Positions 23,957 to 32,803 of a DNA stretch of 46,096 bases are shown here, piece by piece. The notes beneath the pieces were generated by a model. That model searched no databases and was not told where the DNA came from. It saw only the letters and a list, made by a program, of their open reading frames with translations. Both the position numbers and the translations under genes were made by a program. Source of the DNA: Acidobacteriota bacterium (GTDB lineage Bacteria > Acidobacteriota > Thermoanaerobaculia > Multivoradales > Multivoraceae); contig JAPOXA010000036.1 in assembly GCA_026707325.1 (NCBI GenBank), positions 1-46,096 on the forward strand, written 5' to 3'. Every line of letters begins with the position of its first letter. Position 1 is the stretch's first letter.

Positions 23957-26900
23957 CGCTCCCCGCCTCATGACTCGCTCGAGCCTTCTCCTTCGTCTCC
24001 CGCGTGTAGTGCAGGTCATTCCAGCGTTTGCCATCGTACTGCGGGTCGCCTAGCGCCAAGTAGTCCGTGCGGTCGGACGCCGTGCCGCTGCCGCGACAGT
24101 CGTAGAACCAGGGAAACTCCTCGCGGGGGCGCAGTGAGGCGGGTTCCTTACCGCGGTCCGCTTTGTCCCACTTGACGTTCGGCCTGGCGCGCAGGAGGCC
24201 GGCGCCGGCCACACCTCCTATCTGCAACTCCGCCTTGACGAAGGGACGGATGTTCAGCCTGACGCCATCGTCGAGATGGGGCGCCCAGCCGATGGGCTGT
24301 TCATGGAGGGGGCGCCAGCGAATGAAGAGGTCGCAGGGCGGGTCGCCTTCGAGGATGCGCTCCAGTTGCCGCTGCAGGTCACGGGCGGCGGCTAGGCGAC
24401 CAGCGGCTCCTTCCTCGCCGCGGGAGGAGGCGTCCCGCTGGCGAGCGACCCAGTCGCCAAGGTGGCGGAAGGCGAGCGCTTTCAGGGTCCGCTGGCCCTC
24501 GCCGCCCGGGCCGCACAGGCGGTGGCAGTTCACTAGGGCGTGGAAGCCGTCGAGCCGACCGTCCCAGATGTGCCAGACGAAGGGCCGGTTCTGGAAGAGC
24601 TTCACATGCTGGGCGAAGAAGTGATCGCGCAGCCAGTCATCGAGCGAGCGGGCCTGCCGACGTCGGGGAATGCCCTCATTGGCCGCGACCAAGAGTTCCT
24701 CTTCCCTAGCTGCCGACCACCGTGCGCCATAGGAGGCCCGGAGGATGGCGCGAAGGCGCTCCGCCGCCGGCGCCTCGCGGGCCGCGGCATGAAGGCAGAC
24801 GATGCCGTCCGCGTCGGCGAAGTCGGCGAGCTCGCCAGCGCGTTGAACCCACTCTCGCGCCACGGCGGCCAGCCTCATCGACCGGTCGGTCTCCGACGGC
24901 CAGCGGTAGCCGAGCAGCCGCGCCGCGGCGATCTGGAGCACGTTGGCGTCTGCCCGCAGCGGTCCATGGGCGGTCCGCTTCGCCTCGTCGCACCAGATGA
25001 CGGAGCCACAGGGGTGCCCATGGAACAGCCACTGCGTCGGGTCGTCGGAGTAAGGCTCCGGGAGACCCCTCGGGTAGCGCTCGGCGGCGACCTTCCGCCA
25101 GCGGTCGAGGTCGAACACAGCGTTGACCAGATTCGCGTTGGTGACGTTCAGCTTCTGGTCGAACTGCCGGATGGCCGGACCGTACTCATGGGACGAGCAG
25201 AAACACCAGACCGCCGGGAGGTGCTCCGGGTTCGTGACCGTCAGGACGGCGACGTTGTTGTCGAAGTACTCGCCGGTGTAGCGAGTGACCGGCAACGGAC
25301 CCATCTGGGAGACGGCGATCCCGTCCCTAGTCCACGCTCCCCCCCCCTGTATACGTACGCTTTCGCTCTGTTGAAGGGGACCTTCTCCTTCTTCCCAGTG
25401 CAGGACATGTTCCCGCCCTCCCATGTCGCTTGTCTGCCTGACGGTGCTCTGCTGAAACTCCCAGTCGGAACCTCGGTTCGGCATCTCCCAGAACTTCCTT
25501 CCGAAGCAGGCATAGTCGGCGGTCGCGATCCCTTGGTGGCCATAGGTGTAGCGGCCCAGGAGAATCTGGCCGGCCAACGGGACCAGCAACACAACCGAGT
25601 TCGGGTTGCTCCTTTGATCGCGCTGCTGCGACGGCACGACGACACCGCGAGGCGAATCGGCTCGCGACCGATCATCTGCCGGCGCCCGCAGCAACCTCGC
25701 TTTCTCGCGCGTCCGGATCGGCCTTTCGCCGCGGTGAGCCGAGACGTCCATGCCGGCGAGGACGCCATCCGCGGACGGTGCCTCGCCGGAAAGGACGACG
25801 AGAGCGACGTTCACGACCTCGCCGCTGATCGTCTCGAAGGCTCCCGGACCCAGGCGCGCCACCAGCCGCCAAGTCCGGTCGGCGAGCAGCCGCTCCCGGA
25901 GCTTCCGGTAGCTCTTCAGAAACAGCCAGTTCTGCGGCACGACGACTGCCTGCGCACCGGCCGCGCCGAGCCACCGAAGGCCGCGGGAAACGAAAGCGGT
26001 GGCCAAGTCGGCCTTCGCGTCGGCGTGCTGTGCGGCCACGAACCGCTGAAGCGTTGGCGCCTGCTTGCCACCGGCCAGGTACGGCACGTTCGTGATGACG
26101 AGGTCGTATTCGCCAACGAGGATCTGGGCGGCGCGGGAGATGCCGGCCGCGGCCAGGCGCCATTCCGCGCGGTCCGCCGCCGCTTCATCGCCTTCGATAT
26201 CCCCACCGTCCCCGATCTGGCGGCCAACCGTCGGTCCCCGCGGGTCGGTAGGCCGGTCGCCGGGATCCTCCCGTCGCAACGCCCGCTCCAGCGCCTCCGC
26301 CACCGCTTCGTAGCCAGCCTCGTACAACCCTCCGGTCTCGCCGGCGGCGCCGCCCACGCGCCTCGGGTCGATCAGCGAGCCGAGCGTTGGCGCGTCCCGG
26401 AACAGCCCGTGGAGACTATCCATCGCTCCCTGGAGCCGCATCCGGCGCTCCTCGTCGCGGGCCGTTTGCGCTCCTGTTCCCCAACCGTCGCCCCACCCCC
26501 GGGCGAGCGCCCGCCAAGCGTCCTTGTTCGCGGTGACCGCCACTCCCGAACAGGCGACGTTCGGCTGCGGCAGTTCGAAGTGCCGACCGGCCAGCCTCCA
26601 GGCCGCGAGCGCCCCACTGAAAACCGCGATCTGGGTGCAGCGGGGATCGAGCTCCAGCCCGAACAGGTTGTCCTGGAGCACCCGCCGGACCGCCTCCTCC
26701 ACGGCGAGTCCTTCCTCCTCCATCCGCAAGCGCGCGAGGAGTTCCAGCGCCTCGACGAGAAAGTGGCCGCTGCCGCAGCAAGGGTCGAGCACCCGGAGTT
26801 CCCGGGCGCTTCCCGGCCAGCGGCGGTAACCTCCGGCGGCAGGCCACCACGCACCGGCACCCTCCCCCTCTCGGACGAAGCGGAGGTACTCGAAGCTATA

Positions 26901-27725
26901 GGCCGGCAACCCACCGGTCGCCGGAATTCGCATCTCCTCGGTGAGTTCCGCCTCGCTCGCCGCGCTCCGGGCGAGGTCCGGCCGCCTGGCCAGGATCCTC
27001 GCCGCTCGCCAGGCACCCACCGTGTTGTGGAACAGGAAGCGAACCATGTAGTTCTCGGTGAAGAGCTGGGTCACCGCAGAGACTTCGTCGGCGCCGATCT
27101 TCATTTCGGCCGCGTTCACCTCGTCCTTACGGTCGGCCTGCCAAAACTGGTAGGTCCAGCCCAGCGAATCCGAGGCCGTGAACACCTCCGCCGGCAAATC
27201 CGTGACCAGCTTCTCAAGACCCTGCCGACTTTCCGGCGCGAGGGTGACTTCCAGCGACGGATCGTTCGGGCGGAAGACCTCGGGCAGCATCCTGGTTGCA
27301 AACGACTCGGCCATGGACCAGCCGTCCGCGGCTCCGCCCGTTCCGGCCTCCGTGCGCTTGCGGGCCAACTCGGCGCACTCTTCGAGCGTCACCGCCACGC
27401 CGGAACCGGGCTCGATCAGCAGCCCGTTCTCGGCCAGGAAGCGGGCGAACAGCATACGGTGCCAGTGCTCGTAAGCGACCTCGTGCGCCAAGCGATCGAC
27501 TCCCTGGACGCTCTGCTTTCTCAGCCGGTCGCCCAACTGACGCCCGTGCGCCCGCAGCCGGCGCCGGAGGGCCCGCTCCTCCTCCGCCATCGCGCCGTGC
27601 GGCGCCGCCGCGGGAACGTCCAGGCCATGAAGAGCCGCCCGCGCTCCTGCCTCGCCCATCCGCCGCGCTTCCCGCACGGCCTGCTCCAACTGTTTGCGCA
27701 AATCCACGGGCAACGGGGCGGACAT
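23931..27725 (-). CDS. pglX: BREX adenine-specific DNA methyltransferase PglX
   Basis: A 1264-residue protein, the usual size for type 1 PglX. The SAM-binding motif I is VLDPCCGSGHFLVEAL (about residues 311-320), followed by DNLFGLELDPRC. The catalytic motif IV sits at residues 546-549 and reads N-V-P-Y (VITNVPYLAGGKQ) rather than the common N-P-P-Y. The N-terminal 300 residues are helical and the C-terminal half includes a specificity-type region ending with KRWNDLHYTRETK. The enzyme methylates one strand of a non-palindromic site at N6-adenine and marks self DNA. 104 bases separate it from brxC, the only sizeable gap in the operon. Confidence 0.95.
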   Translation of the reverse strand: MSAPLPVDLRKQLEQAVREARRMGEAGARAALHGLDVPAAAPHGAMAEEERALRRRLRAHGRQLGDRLRKQSVQGVDRLAHEVAYEHWHRMLFARFLAENGLLIEPGSGVAVTLEECAELARKRTEAGTGGAADGWSMAESFATRMLPEVFRPNDPSLEVTLAPESRQGLEKLVTDLPAEVFTASDSLGWTYQFWQADRKDEVNAAEMKIGADEVSAVTQLFTENYMVRFLFHNTVGAWRAARILARRPDLARSAASEAELTEEMRIPATGGLPAYSFEYLRFVREGEGAGAWWPAAGGYRRWPGSARELRVLDPCCGSGHFLVEALELLARLRMEEEGLAVEEAVRRVLQDNLFGLELDPRCTQIAVFSGALAAWRLAGRHFELPQPNVACSGVAVTANKDAWRALARGWGDGWGTGAQTARDEERRMRLQGAMDSLHGLFRDAPTLGSLIDPRRVGGAAGETGGLYEAGYEAVAEALERALRREDPGDRPTDPRGPTVGRQIGDGGDIEGDEAAADRAEWRLAAAGISRAAQILVGEYDLVITNVPYLAGGKQAPTLQRFVAAQHADAKADLATAFVSRGLRWLGAAGAQAVVVPQNWLFLKSYRKLRERLLADRTWRLVARLGPGAFETISGEVVNVALVVLSGEAPSADGVLAGMDVSAHRGERPIRTREKARLLRAPADDRSRADSPRGVVVPSQQRDQRSNPNSVVLLVPLAGQILLGRYTYGHQGIATADYACFGRKFWEMPNRGSDWEFQQSTVRQTSDMGGREHVLHWEEGEGPLQQSESVRIQGGGAWTRDGIAVSQMGPLPVTRYTGEYFDNNVAVLTVTNPEHLPAVWCFCSSHEYGPAIRQFDQKLNVTNANLVNAVFDLDRWRKVAAERYPRGLPEPYSDDPTQWLFHGHPCGSVIWCDEAKRTAHGPLRADANVLQIAAARLLGYRWPSETDRSMRLAAVAREWVQRAGELADFADADGIVCLHAAAREAPAAERLRAILRASYGARWSAAREEELLVAANEGIPRRRQARSLDDWLRDHFFAQHVKLFQNRPFVWHIWDGRLDGFHALVNCHRLCGPGGEGQRTLKALAFRHLGDWVARQRDASSRGEEGAAGRLAAARDLQRQLERILEGDPPCDLFIRWRPLHEQPIGWAPHLDDGVRLNIRPFVKAELQIGGVAGAGLLRARPNVKWDKADRGKEPASLRPREEFPWFYDCRGSGTASDRTDYLALGDPQYDGKRWNDLHYTRETKEKARASHEAGSDGRGERDA

Positions 27726-27829
27726 GCCCGGATTCTACGGCCCGGCAACGGCCGCGGCAGCTCCTCGGCCGAGGCGGGTCCGATGAAGTCACCGGCCCGA
27801 GCGCCGGCAGTAGCCGCCCCGGCGCTACT

Positions 27830-30800
27830 TCAGTGCAGGATGACTGGCCCCTTCCGCACAGCTTCGAGCAGGCGCTCTTCATGCTCTCGGAGCCACGCGC
27901 GGACCGCGGCCTCGTCGGCCAGCGCGTCGCGGCGCAGAGTGACGGTGGTCGGCGCCGAAGGCGCATCCTCCGGCGGAGCAACCAGTCGAAGAGCCTCCGC
28001 GAGAGCCTTCGTCTGACGGGCTGGGACCGCATCGATTTCCGCGTCCCATGCGGTGAGTGACCGTTCGTCGAGTGCTCGGAGGAGTTCCTCATCCGAGCTC
28101 ACCCCGGCCTGCGCCGGCGGCGCAAGACGGTGCTCGCTCAGGATGGCCGCCCTCTGGCCCGGCTCAAGGCGGCCCCAGGCCGGTACGGCGTCAAGCTGGG
28201 CCAGGAAGTCCGCCACCGCCCGATCGAGTGCGGCCCGGCGATCGCTCAGCGCCGAACGCAGTTCGGACGCGAGACGCTGGCAGAGCGGAGAGGTGGGATC
28301 CGACTCCTCCAGCAGCGAGCGCTGGCTGCTGATTGCCTGAACCTCGGTCTCGACTTCGGGGTGGCAAGGGAGGCCGCGAGCGTGATGGAGCAAGCGGTCC
28401 AGCCGGCGCCACGCTGCTTCGCGTTGCGGGAGCCGCTGGCTCAGGGCCCGCCAGCGCGTCAGCGACTCTCGGATGCGCTCCGCCGTACTCAGGATGGCCT
28501 CTAGCTGCTCGGGGCCCGTGAGCCTCGCCAGGTCGTCCAGGAACGCGGTATCGGGCCGTGGCGGCAGCGGAGCGTCGCCGCCAGCACCGTGCGCCAGTTC
28601 GCGGAGCTTCGCGACGAACAGCGGCGTGGTCTGTTCTTCCTGGCCTGGCTTCGTCTGAACGCCGGCCTTCTGGAAGAGGCCGCGAAGCGCGATCAGTTCC
28701 TGGGCGCCGAGAACCACCTTCTCGGGCCGGAATCGACTCTGCTGGATCGTCCCCTGATCGAGGGTTCCCGGCGCCACCGGCGCGCCGTTCCTCGTCGCCC
28801 GCAGGTGGCGACTGGCGTGGAGCGCAAGGAGGCAGGCGTCGATGGCGTCCCGAGGCCAGCCGAAGGGGGGCGCCTCCAGAACCCGGCGAACCTCCGCGCC
28901 CCGGGCGCCCGCGCCCACCTTGTCCAGGACTTCTCGCGCCACCGGGTGCTCCTCGACCGGCCGGGTCCAGGCCACCGCCACGAGCGGCTGATCGTTGCCC
29001 TGGCGGGCACGGGTCACTGCTGTCGGCCAAGAACGGTGGTCCCCCCTGTCGAACTCCGGGAAGAGCCGGGCAAGACACGCGGGCGCCGCGGCGGCCACTT
29101 TCTCACCGAGGTCCTCGCCGTGGACCTCGGCGCCGCCGCCCTGCCAGACCACCGCGGACCGCAGGAGGCCCGCGACCAGTTCGTCGCGGCGACGGCGGGC
29201 CTCGGCCATGCGGCTCTCCATGCCGGCACGAGCTTCCTGGCCCTCGTCCGTGGCCGGAGTTCCCTTGCGATCCAGCACTCTCTGCGCGGCCGCCACAGCC
29301 AGGATGGCTTCCTTCAACTCCTCGTCACGCGCCTTATCCATCGGGACGAAAGCAAACAGCGTTGAACTCGAAGCGCCCGCCGTTCTCGCCTCCATCTCGA
29401 CCGCCTTGCCGTTGGCGGACCAGGCATCTCGCAGCCATACGACCACAGCGTCGCCACCCGGCGGCTCCACGTCGCTGCGGTGAAGCGTGACGGTCCGCCT
29501 GATCTTCGACTTACCGTGCGTGAGCCGCGAGGTGACCATCCCCTCTGCCGCCTGGCCGAGAAGCTGGCCACGGATGCGGGTCAGTTCCCCGTCATCCCCA
29601 CGCAGGGAGCGCCGTGCCTCGTTCCATGCCTGTTCCCACTCCTGGCCCTCCCTCGTCTGCAGACGAAACTCGTTGCCTACCTTGAGCAGCACGGCGCGGT
29701 CTGCAAGTGACTGGAGTTCCCGGGACACGGTACGGCGGAGTTCGCCGGCGTCTATGGTGATGTCGTTCACCATCAGGTCCGCAAGTGTCTCCGCGTCGGC
29801 CCGCACACCCGTGTCCAGCCCGCCTTCCTGCGGCAGGCGCCCCACGAGGAAGACGAGGCCGCAGAGGTCACGCCGCAGCCGGCCGGCATCCGTGCCGTCG
29901 TCCAGCGTGCGGATGCGGGTGTGCAGTTCGTTCAGGAGGATTCCGCCGCTCACGAGGTCGTCCGCCAAGGAGTTCCAGAGATCTGCCGCCGGAATCACGG
30001 CGCCGAGCTTCTTCGTAGCGAGATTCCTGAGCGACTCGTCGAGGATGCGCAACTGGGAGCGAAGCTGGCTGTGGCCACCGCCGCCCGGATCCACCGCTCT
30101 GAAGCACTCCTCCCAGAAGCGCCGCCGCGCCGGCAGCAGGGGGTAGTCGTTGACGCGGTGCTTCTCGTCCTCGGGCCTCGGTCCGATCTTCGTCTGGCGG
30201 AGGTGGCGAGACACCTCGCCAGCATGGAGTTCGAACAGTTCCTCCACCGCCGGTCTGGCCGACTGCTTCTTGCGCAGCAGTACCTTGCGGGTCACCGCCT
30301 CGACGTCCGCGTCCGTCAGTTCGAAGCGGATGCGGAAGCGGTCACGCAGCTTCGCGAGAAGCGGCGTGTCGGCGGATAGCGCCGACTGGCCGGCGCCGAT
30401 CAACAGGACGCGGCTATCGAAGCCGGTGCAGATCGCTTCGGCCACCTCGGTGACGGCGGAAGACCGCGCCTCGGAGTTGCCGATGTACTGCTGGACTTCG
30501 TCGAGGACCAGCACCGTCGGGGCGATCCCATCTTCGGTCGAGAGGGCGCGCCGGGCGGCCGCGACGAACTGCTCCGTCGTGATGTCGGCATCGGCGGTCG
30601 ACGGAAACTGGGCTCGGAACGCCGCCAGCGCCGCGGGCCCGTCAGCGGCGAACGAAGGGACCGCCTCGGCCGTGGCTCTGGCGATTACCGGACTCACCCA
30701 CAGGCTGTTGAGTTCCCGATCCCAGCTCTTGTCCGCCGCTTCCACCACGCCACGGACCGCCTCGTAGGCGCCCTCTTCCACGAGCCAGGCGTGGAACTCG

Positions 30801-31300
30801 GCCAGTTCAAAGCGCCCAGGCCAGCCGCAGGCGCACAGGATGATGTCGAGCACGGTCCGCCGTACCTGCTCGTTGCCGCCCAGCAGGGTGCCGGCAGCGG
30901 CAACCGGCGGGTGACCCAGGCGGGTGGCCAGCGTATCCAGCTCGCGCAGCGACGCGAACACCTCGTCCGGCGCCGCCGCCCGAACCAGGGTTCGCGCCGT
31001 CGAACCGTCCTCGAACGCGGTGTTCACCCATAGATGAGCCGCCATCTTCAGGAGGTGGGACTTGCCGGAACCGAAGAAGCCGCTTATCCACGCGGCCTCC
31101 TGTCTGGACCGATCCAGGTTGCCAACGTAGCGGTCAAGCATCACCGTCAAGCCCTCGCCGAACCTGCCGTCACAAACGAAGGTCGAGAGTTCCTCGCGGA
31201 GCACCGCCTGCTTCACGCCGTCGTCGTCGAGCCGGGCCTGGCCCTTGTTGGCCAAGCCCTCACTCCGCGGGTCGCGGTCAAGGATGTCGTGGATCTTCAA
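27830..31300 (-). CDS. brxC: BREX protein BrxC, large P-loop ATPase
   Basis: A 1156-residue protein. The conserved start MKIHDILDRDPRSEGLANKG and the Walker A motif FFGSGKSHLL (about residues 75-84) identify BrxC; VLVLDEVQQYIG is the Walker B segment (about 255-266). The C-terminal half is helical with coiled-coil stretches. BrxC is an ORC/Cdc6-like ATPase required for BREX methylation and defence. The ATG overlaps the brxB stop (ATGA). A 6-bp hairpin AGTAGC/GCTACT lies in the 104-base gap right after its stop. Confidence 0.95.
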   Translation of the reverse strand: MKIHDILDRDPRSEGLANKGQARLDDDGVKQAVLREELSTFVCDGRFGEGLTVMLDRYVGNLDRSRQEAAWISGFFGSGKSHLLKMAAHLWVNTAFEDGSTARTLVRAAAPDEVFASLRELDTLATRLGHPPVAAAGTLLGGNEQVRRTVLDIILCACGWPGRFELAEFHAWLVEEGAYEAVRGVVEAADKSWDRELNSLWVSPVIARATAEAVPSFAADGPAALAAFRAQFPSTADADITTEQFVAAARRALSTEDGIAPTVLVLDEVQQYIGNSEARSSAVTEVAEAICTGFDSRVLLIGAGQSALSADTPLLAKLRDRFRIRFELTDADVEAVTRKVLLRKKQSARPAVEELFELHAGEVSRHLRQTKIGPRPEDEKHRVNDYPLLPARRRFWEECFRAVDPGGGGHSQLRSQLRILDESLRNLATKKLGAVIPAADLWNSLADDLVSGGILLNELHTRIRTLDDGTDAGRLRRDLCGLVFLVGRLPQEGGLDTGVRADAETLADLMVNDITIDAGELRRTVSRELQSLADRAVLLKVGNEFRLQTREGQEWEQAWNEARRSLRGDDGELTRIRGQLLGQAAEGMVTSRLTHGKSKIRRTVTLHRSDVEPPGGDAVVVWLRDAWSANGKAVEMEARTAGASSSTLFAFVPMDKARDEELKEAILAVAAAQRVLDRKGTPATDEGQEARAGMESRMAEARRRRDELVAGLLRSAVVWQGGGAEVHGEDLGEKVAAAAPACLARLFPEFDRGDHRSWPTAVTRARQGNDQPLVAVAWTRPVEEHPVAREVLDKVGAGARGAEVRRVLEAPPFGWPRDAIDACLLALHASRHLRATRNGAPVAPGTLDQGTIQQSRFRPEKVVLGAQELIALRGLFQKAGVQTKPGQEEQTTPLFVAKLRELAHGAGGDAPLPPRPDTAFLDDLARLTGPEQLEAILSTAERIRESLTRWRALSQRLPQREAAWRRLDRLLHHARGLPCHPEVETEVQAISSQRSLLEESDPTSPLCQRLASELRSALSDRRAALDRAVADFLAQLDAVPAWGRLEPGQRAAILSEHRLAPPAQAGVSSDEELLRALDERSLTAWDAEIDAVPARQTKALAEALRLVAPPEDAPSAPTTVTLRRDALADEAAVRAWLREHEERLLEAVRKGPVILH

Positions 31301-31863
31301 GACAGGGGCATCTCCAGGTCGTCGGCCGTGATCGCCACGGCCATGTAGTTCCAGCCATCGCGCGCGTCGAGCAGCCGGAAGTTGTTGTCGGCGACGCTGC
31401 CGGGAAAGACGACGACCAGCCGTCCCCGGATCGCCGGTTCCACCGAGCGCACGAGCTCCGACACGCGCAGGAAGCCGTACAGAGACGCCACGCCCAGGAC
31501 CGCCACCACGTCGTTCTCGCCCGCGTGTTCCAGGGCGGACGAGAGGGTTTGGGTGCAGTGGTCCCGGAACTCCGTCTCGATCTTCGCTTCGAGCAGGGAG
31601 GGCTCCTCGAAGTAGGCCTCACGGTAGTCCTCCCGGCTCATCCAGTCGGCGAACCAAGTCGTGCAGTCGACGAGTGCCCAGCCATGATCCGCGCCCCGGG
31701 TCGCCTGTTCGAACAGGCCGAGCTGACCTCGGATGGAGCGCTCGATCTCTTTGTCGTAAACAACGAAGGCGACCCGCTGGGAACCGGCTAGAGTCCGCTG
31801 CCAGGGAGCGGCGACGTAGCGGCCGTAGGCGCGGGCCAGGCGCTCGGTGCGGCTCAGGGTCAT
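31297..31863 (-). CDS. brxB: BREX protein BrxB (DUF1788)
   Basis: A 188-residue protein. The start at 31863 (MTLSRTERLARAYGRYVA) overlaps the brxA stop by ATGA; the longer frame to 32355 is a shadow of brxA. Family features: VAFVVYDKEIERSIRGQLGL near the N-terminus, GWALVDCTTWFADWM, VAVLGVASLYGFLRVSEL and RLVVVFPGSVADNNFRLLDA before the C-terminus. BrxB is a core type 1 component of unknown biochemical role. Confidence 0.92.
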   Translation of the reverse strand: MTLSRTERLARAYGRYVAAPWQRTLAGSQRVAFVVYDKEIERSIRGQLGLFEQATRGADHGWALVDCTTWFADWMSREDYREAYFEEPSLLEAKIETEFRDHCTQTLSSALEHAGENDVVAVLGVASLYGFLRVSELVRSVEPAIRGRLVVVFPGSVADNNFRLLDARDGWNYMAVAITADDLEMPLS

Positions 31864-32645
31864 CGAGACCGGGCCGGGTCGGCCATCGCAGTGTCGACCA
31901 TCAGCAGGTCGCCGGCCGCGCGGGCGTGTATGTAGCCCAGCCGGTTCGCCTGGAGCGCCAGGTGCAGGAGTTCGGGGCGGGGTACGTCGCACAGGTCGCA
32001 CCAAGGAGACTCGAGAAGGTGGCGTACTGGATACCCCTCGCGGGCCGCCAGCCAGAGAGCAAAGGCGGCGGTTTCGGGCGAGGGGTAGGGCCGTCGGCGC
32101 AGCTTCCGCACGCGGCCCTCCAGGAGCCCTGCCTGGGTCCAGGAGCTGGCTGTGTAGCGCGCCACTTTGTCGATCATCGAATCGTTCAGGCGCCCGGCGG
32201 CGGCCTCGCGCAGCGGCCCGATCAGGATAGACCGCTGGAACTCGGCGTCCGGCTCGAGCCGGGCGACCGGCGCCGCCGTGGCCCGCAGCAGCGGATCCCG
32301 GGCGAGAGCGGCGAACAGGGCCAGAAGCCGTCTTCCTGCGGAGGCCTCGCGCCACAACCGGAGGAAGACGCGGAAGAGCGGAATCCGCGGGTCGAGGGCG
32401 TAGAGCTCCCGGAGGCGTCGGAGACTCTCGCGCCGGTTGGCGAAGGTCTTCTTGCCGAGCACGTTCTCTTCGATGATCGCGACGGCGTAGTCGGTCCGCT
32501 TGGCATCGGCCGCGACGGCGCTCAGCAGTTCCTGGAGGTCAGCGAACATGATCGTTCGGCTGGTGTGGGGGCCAAGAGGGCCGAGATGGAAACCGAGTCG
32601 TTCCAGTTCCGCTTCTTCCGCGGCGAGCGGGAATCTGTCGAACAT
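31860..32645 (-). CDS. brxA: BREX protein BrxA (DUF1819)
   Basis: A 261-residue protein from the ATG at 32645. The DUF1819 core starts around MFADLQELLSAVAADAKRTD and continues IIEENVLGKKTFANRRESLR, RELYALDPRIPLFRVFLRLW; it ends LLHLALQANRLGYIHARAAG. BrxA folds like an inhibitor of anti-sigma/NusB-type helical bundle and binds DNA in the studied homologues. First gene of the operon; the region upstream up to the divergent ligase gene is only 158 bases and is partly filled by hairpin repeat copy C. The first 35 residues before the core are not conserved-looking, so an internal start (ATG at about 32549) is possible. Confidence 0.9.
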   Translation of the reverse strand: MFDRFPLAAEEAELERLGFHLGPLGPHTSRTIMFADLQELLSAVAADAKRTDYAVAIIEENVLGKKTFANRRESLRRLRELYALDPRIPLFRVFLRLWREASAGRRLLALFAALARDPLLRATAAPVARLEPDAEFQRSILIGPLREAAAGRLNDSMIDKVARYTASSWTQAGLLEGRVRKLRRRPYPSPETAAFALWLAAREGYPVRHLLESPWCDLCDVPRPELLHLALQANRLGYIHARAAGDLLMVDTAMADPARSR

Positions 32646-32693
32646 GGAATGGCTACGGTAGCAGCGGTTCGCCCGTGCCCAGAGACCTCGCAC

Positions 32694-32746
32694 CCCCGGC
32701 TCCGCCGGATCGCGCCCGATGCCGGCGGGGACGTCGGCGCACCCAG
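32694..32746 (-). repeat. Double-hairpin repeat, copy C (inverted), in the BREX upstream region
   Basis: Read on the minus strand it begins CTGGGTGCGCCGACG and matches copy A closely over the first 32 bases. Hairpins: GCCGGCG with CGTCGGC (32721-32727 with 32732-32738, one G-U pair) and CCGGC with GCCGG (32696-32700 with 32704-32708). The second hairpin has the same 5-bp stem and 3-base loop as copies A and B with a different sequence. It occupies the space where the divergent brxA and ligase promoters should be. Confidence 0.75.
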
Positions 32747-32803
32747 TGTTTGCCGTTGATAAAGTGCGCGCCGGTTCGCTCCCCGGCAGAAGCCCCGCCC
32801 ACA

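Noticed and set aside
18214..32645. Classical Pgl (type 2 BREX) system
   Set aside because: No PglW or PglY gene; presence of brxA, brxB, brxC and brxL places it in type 1.
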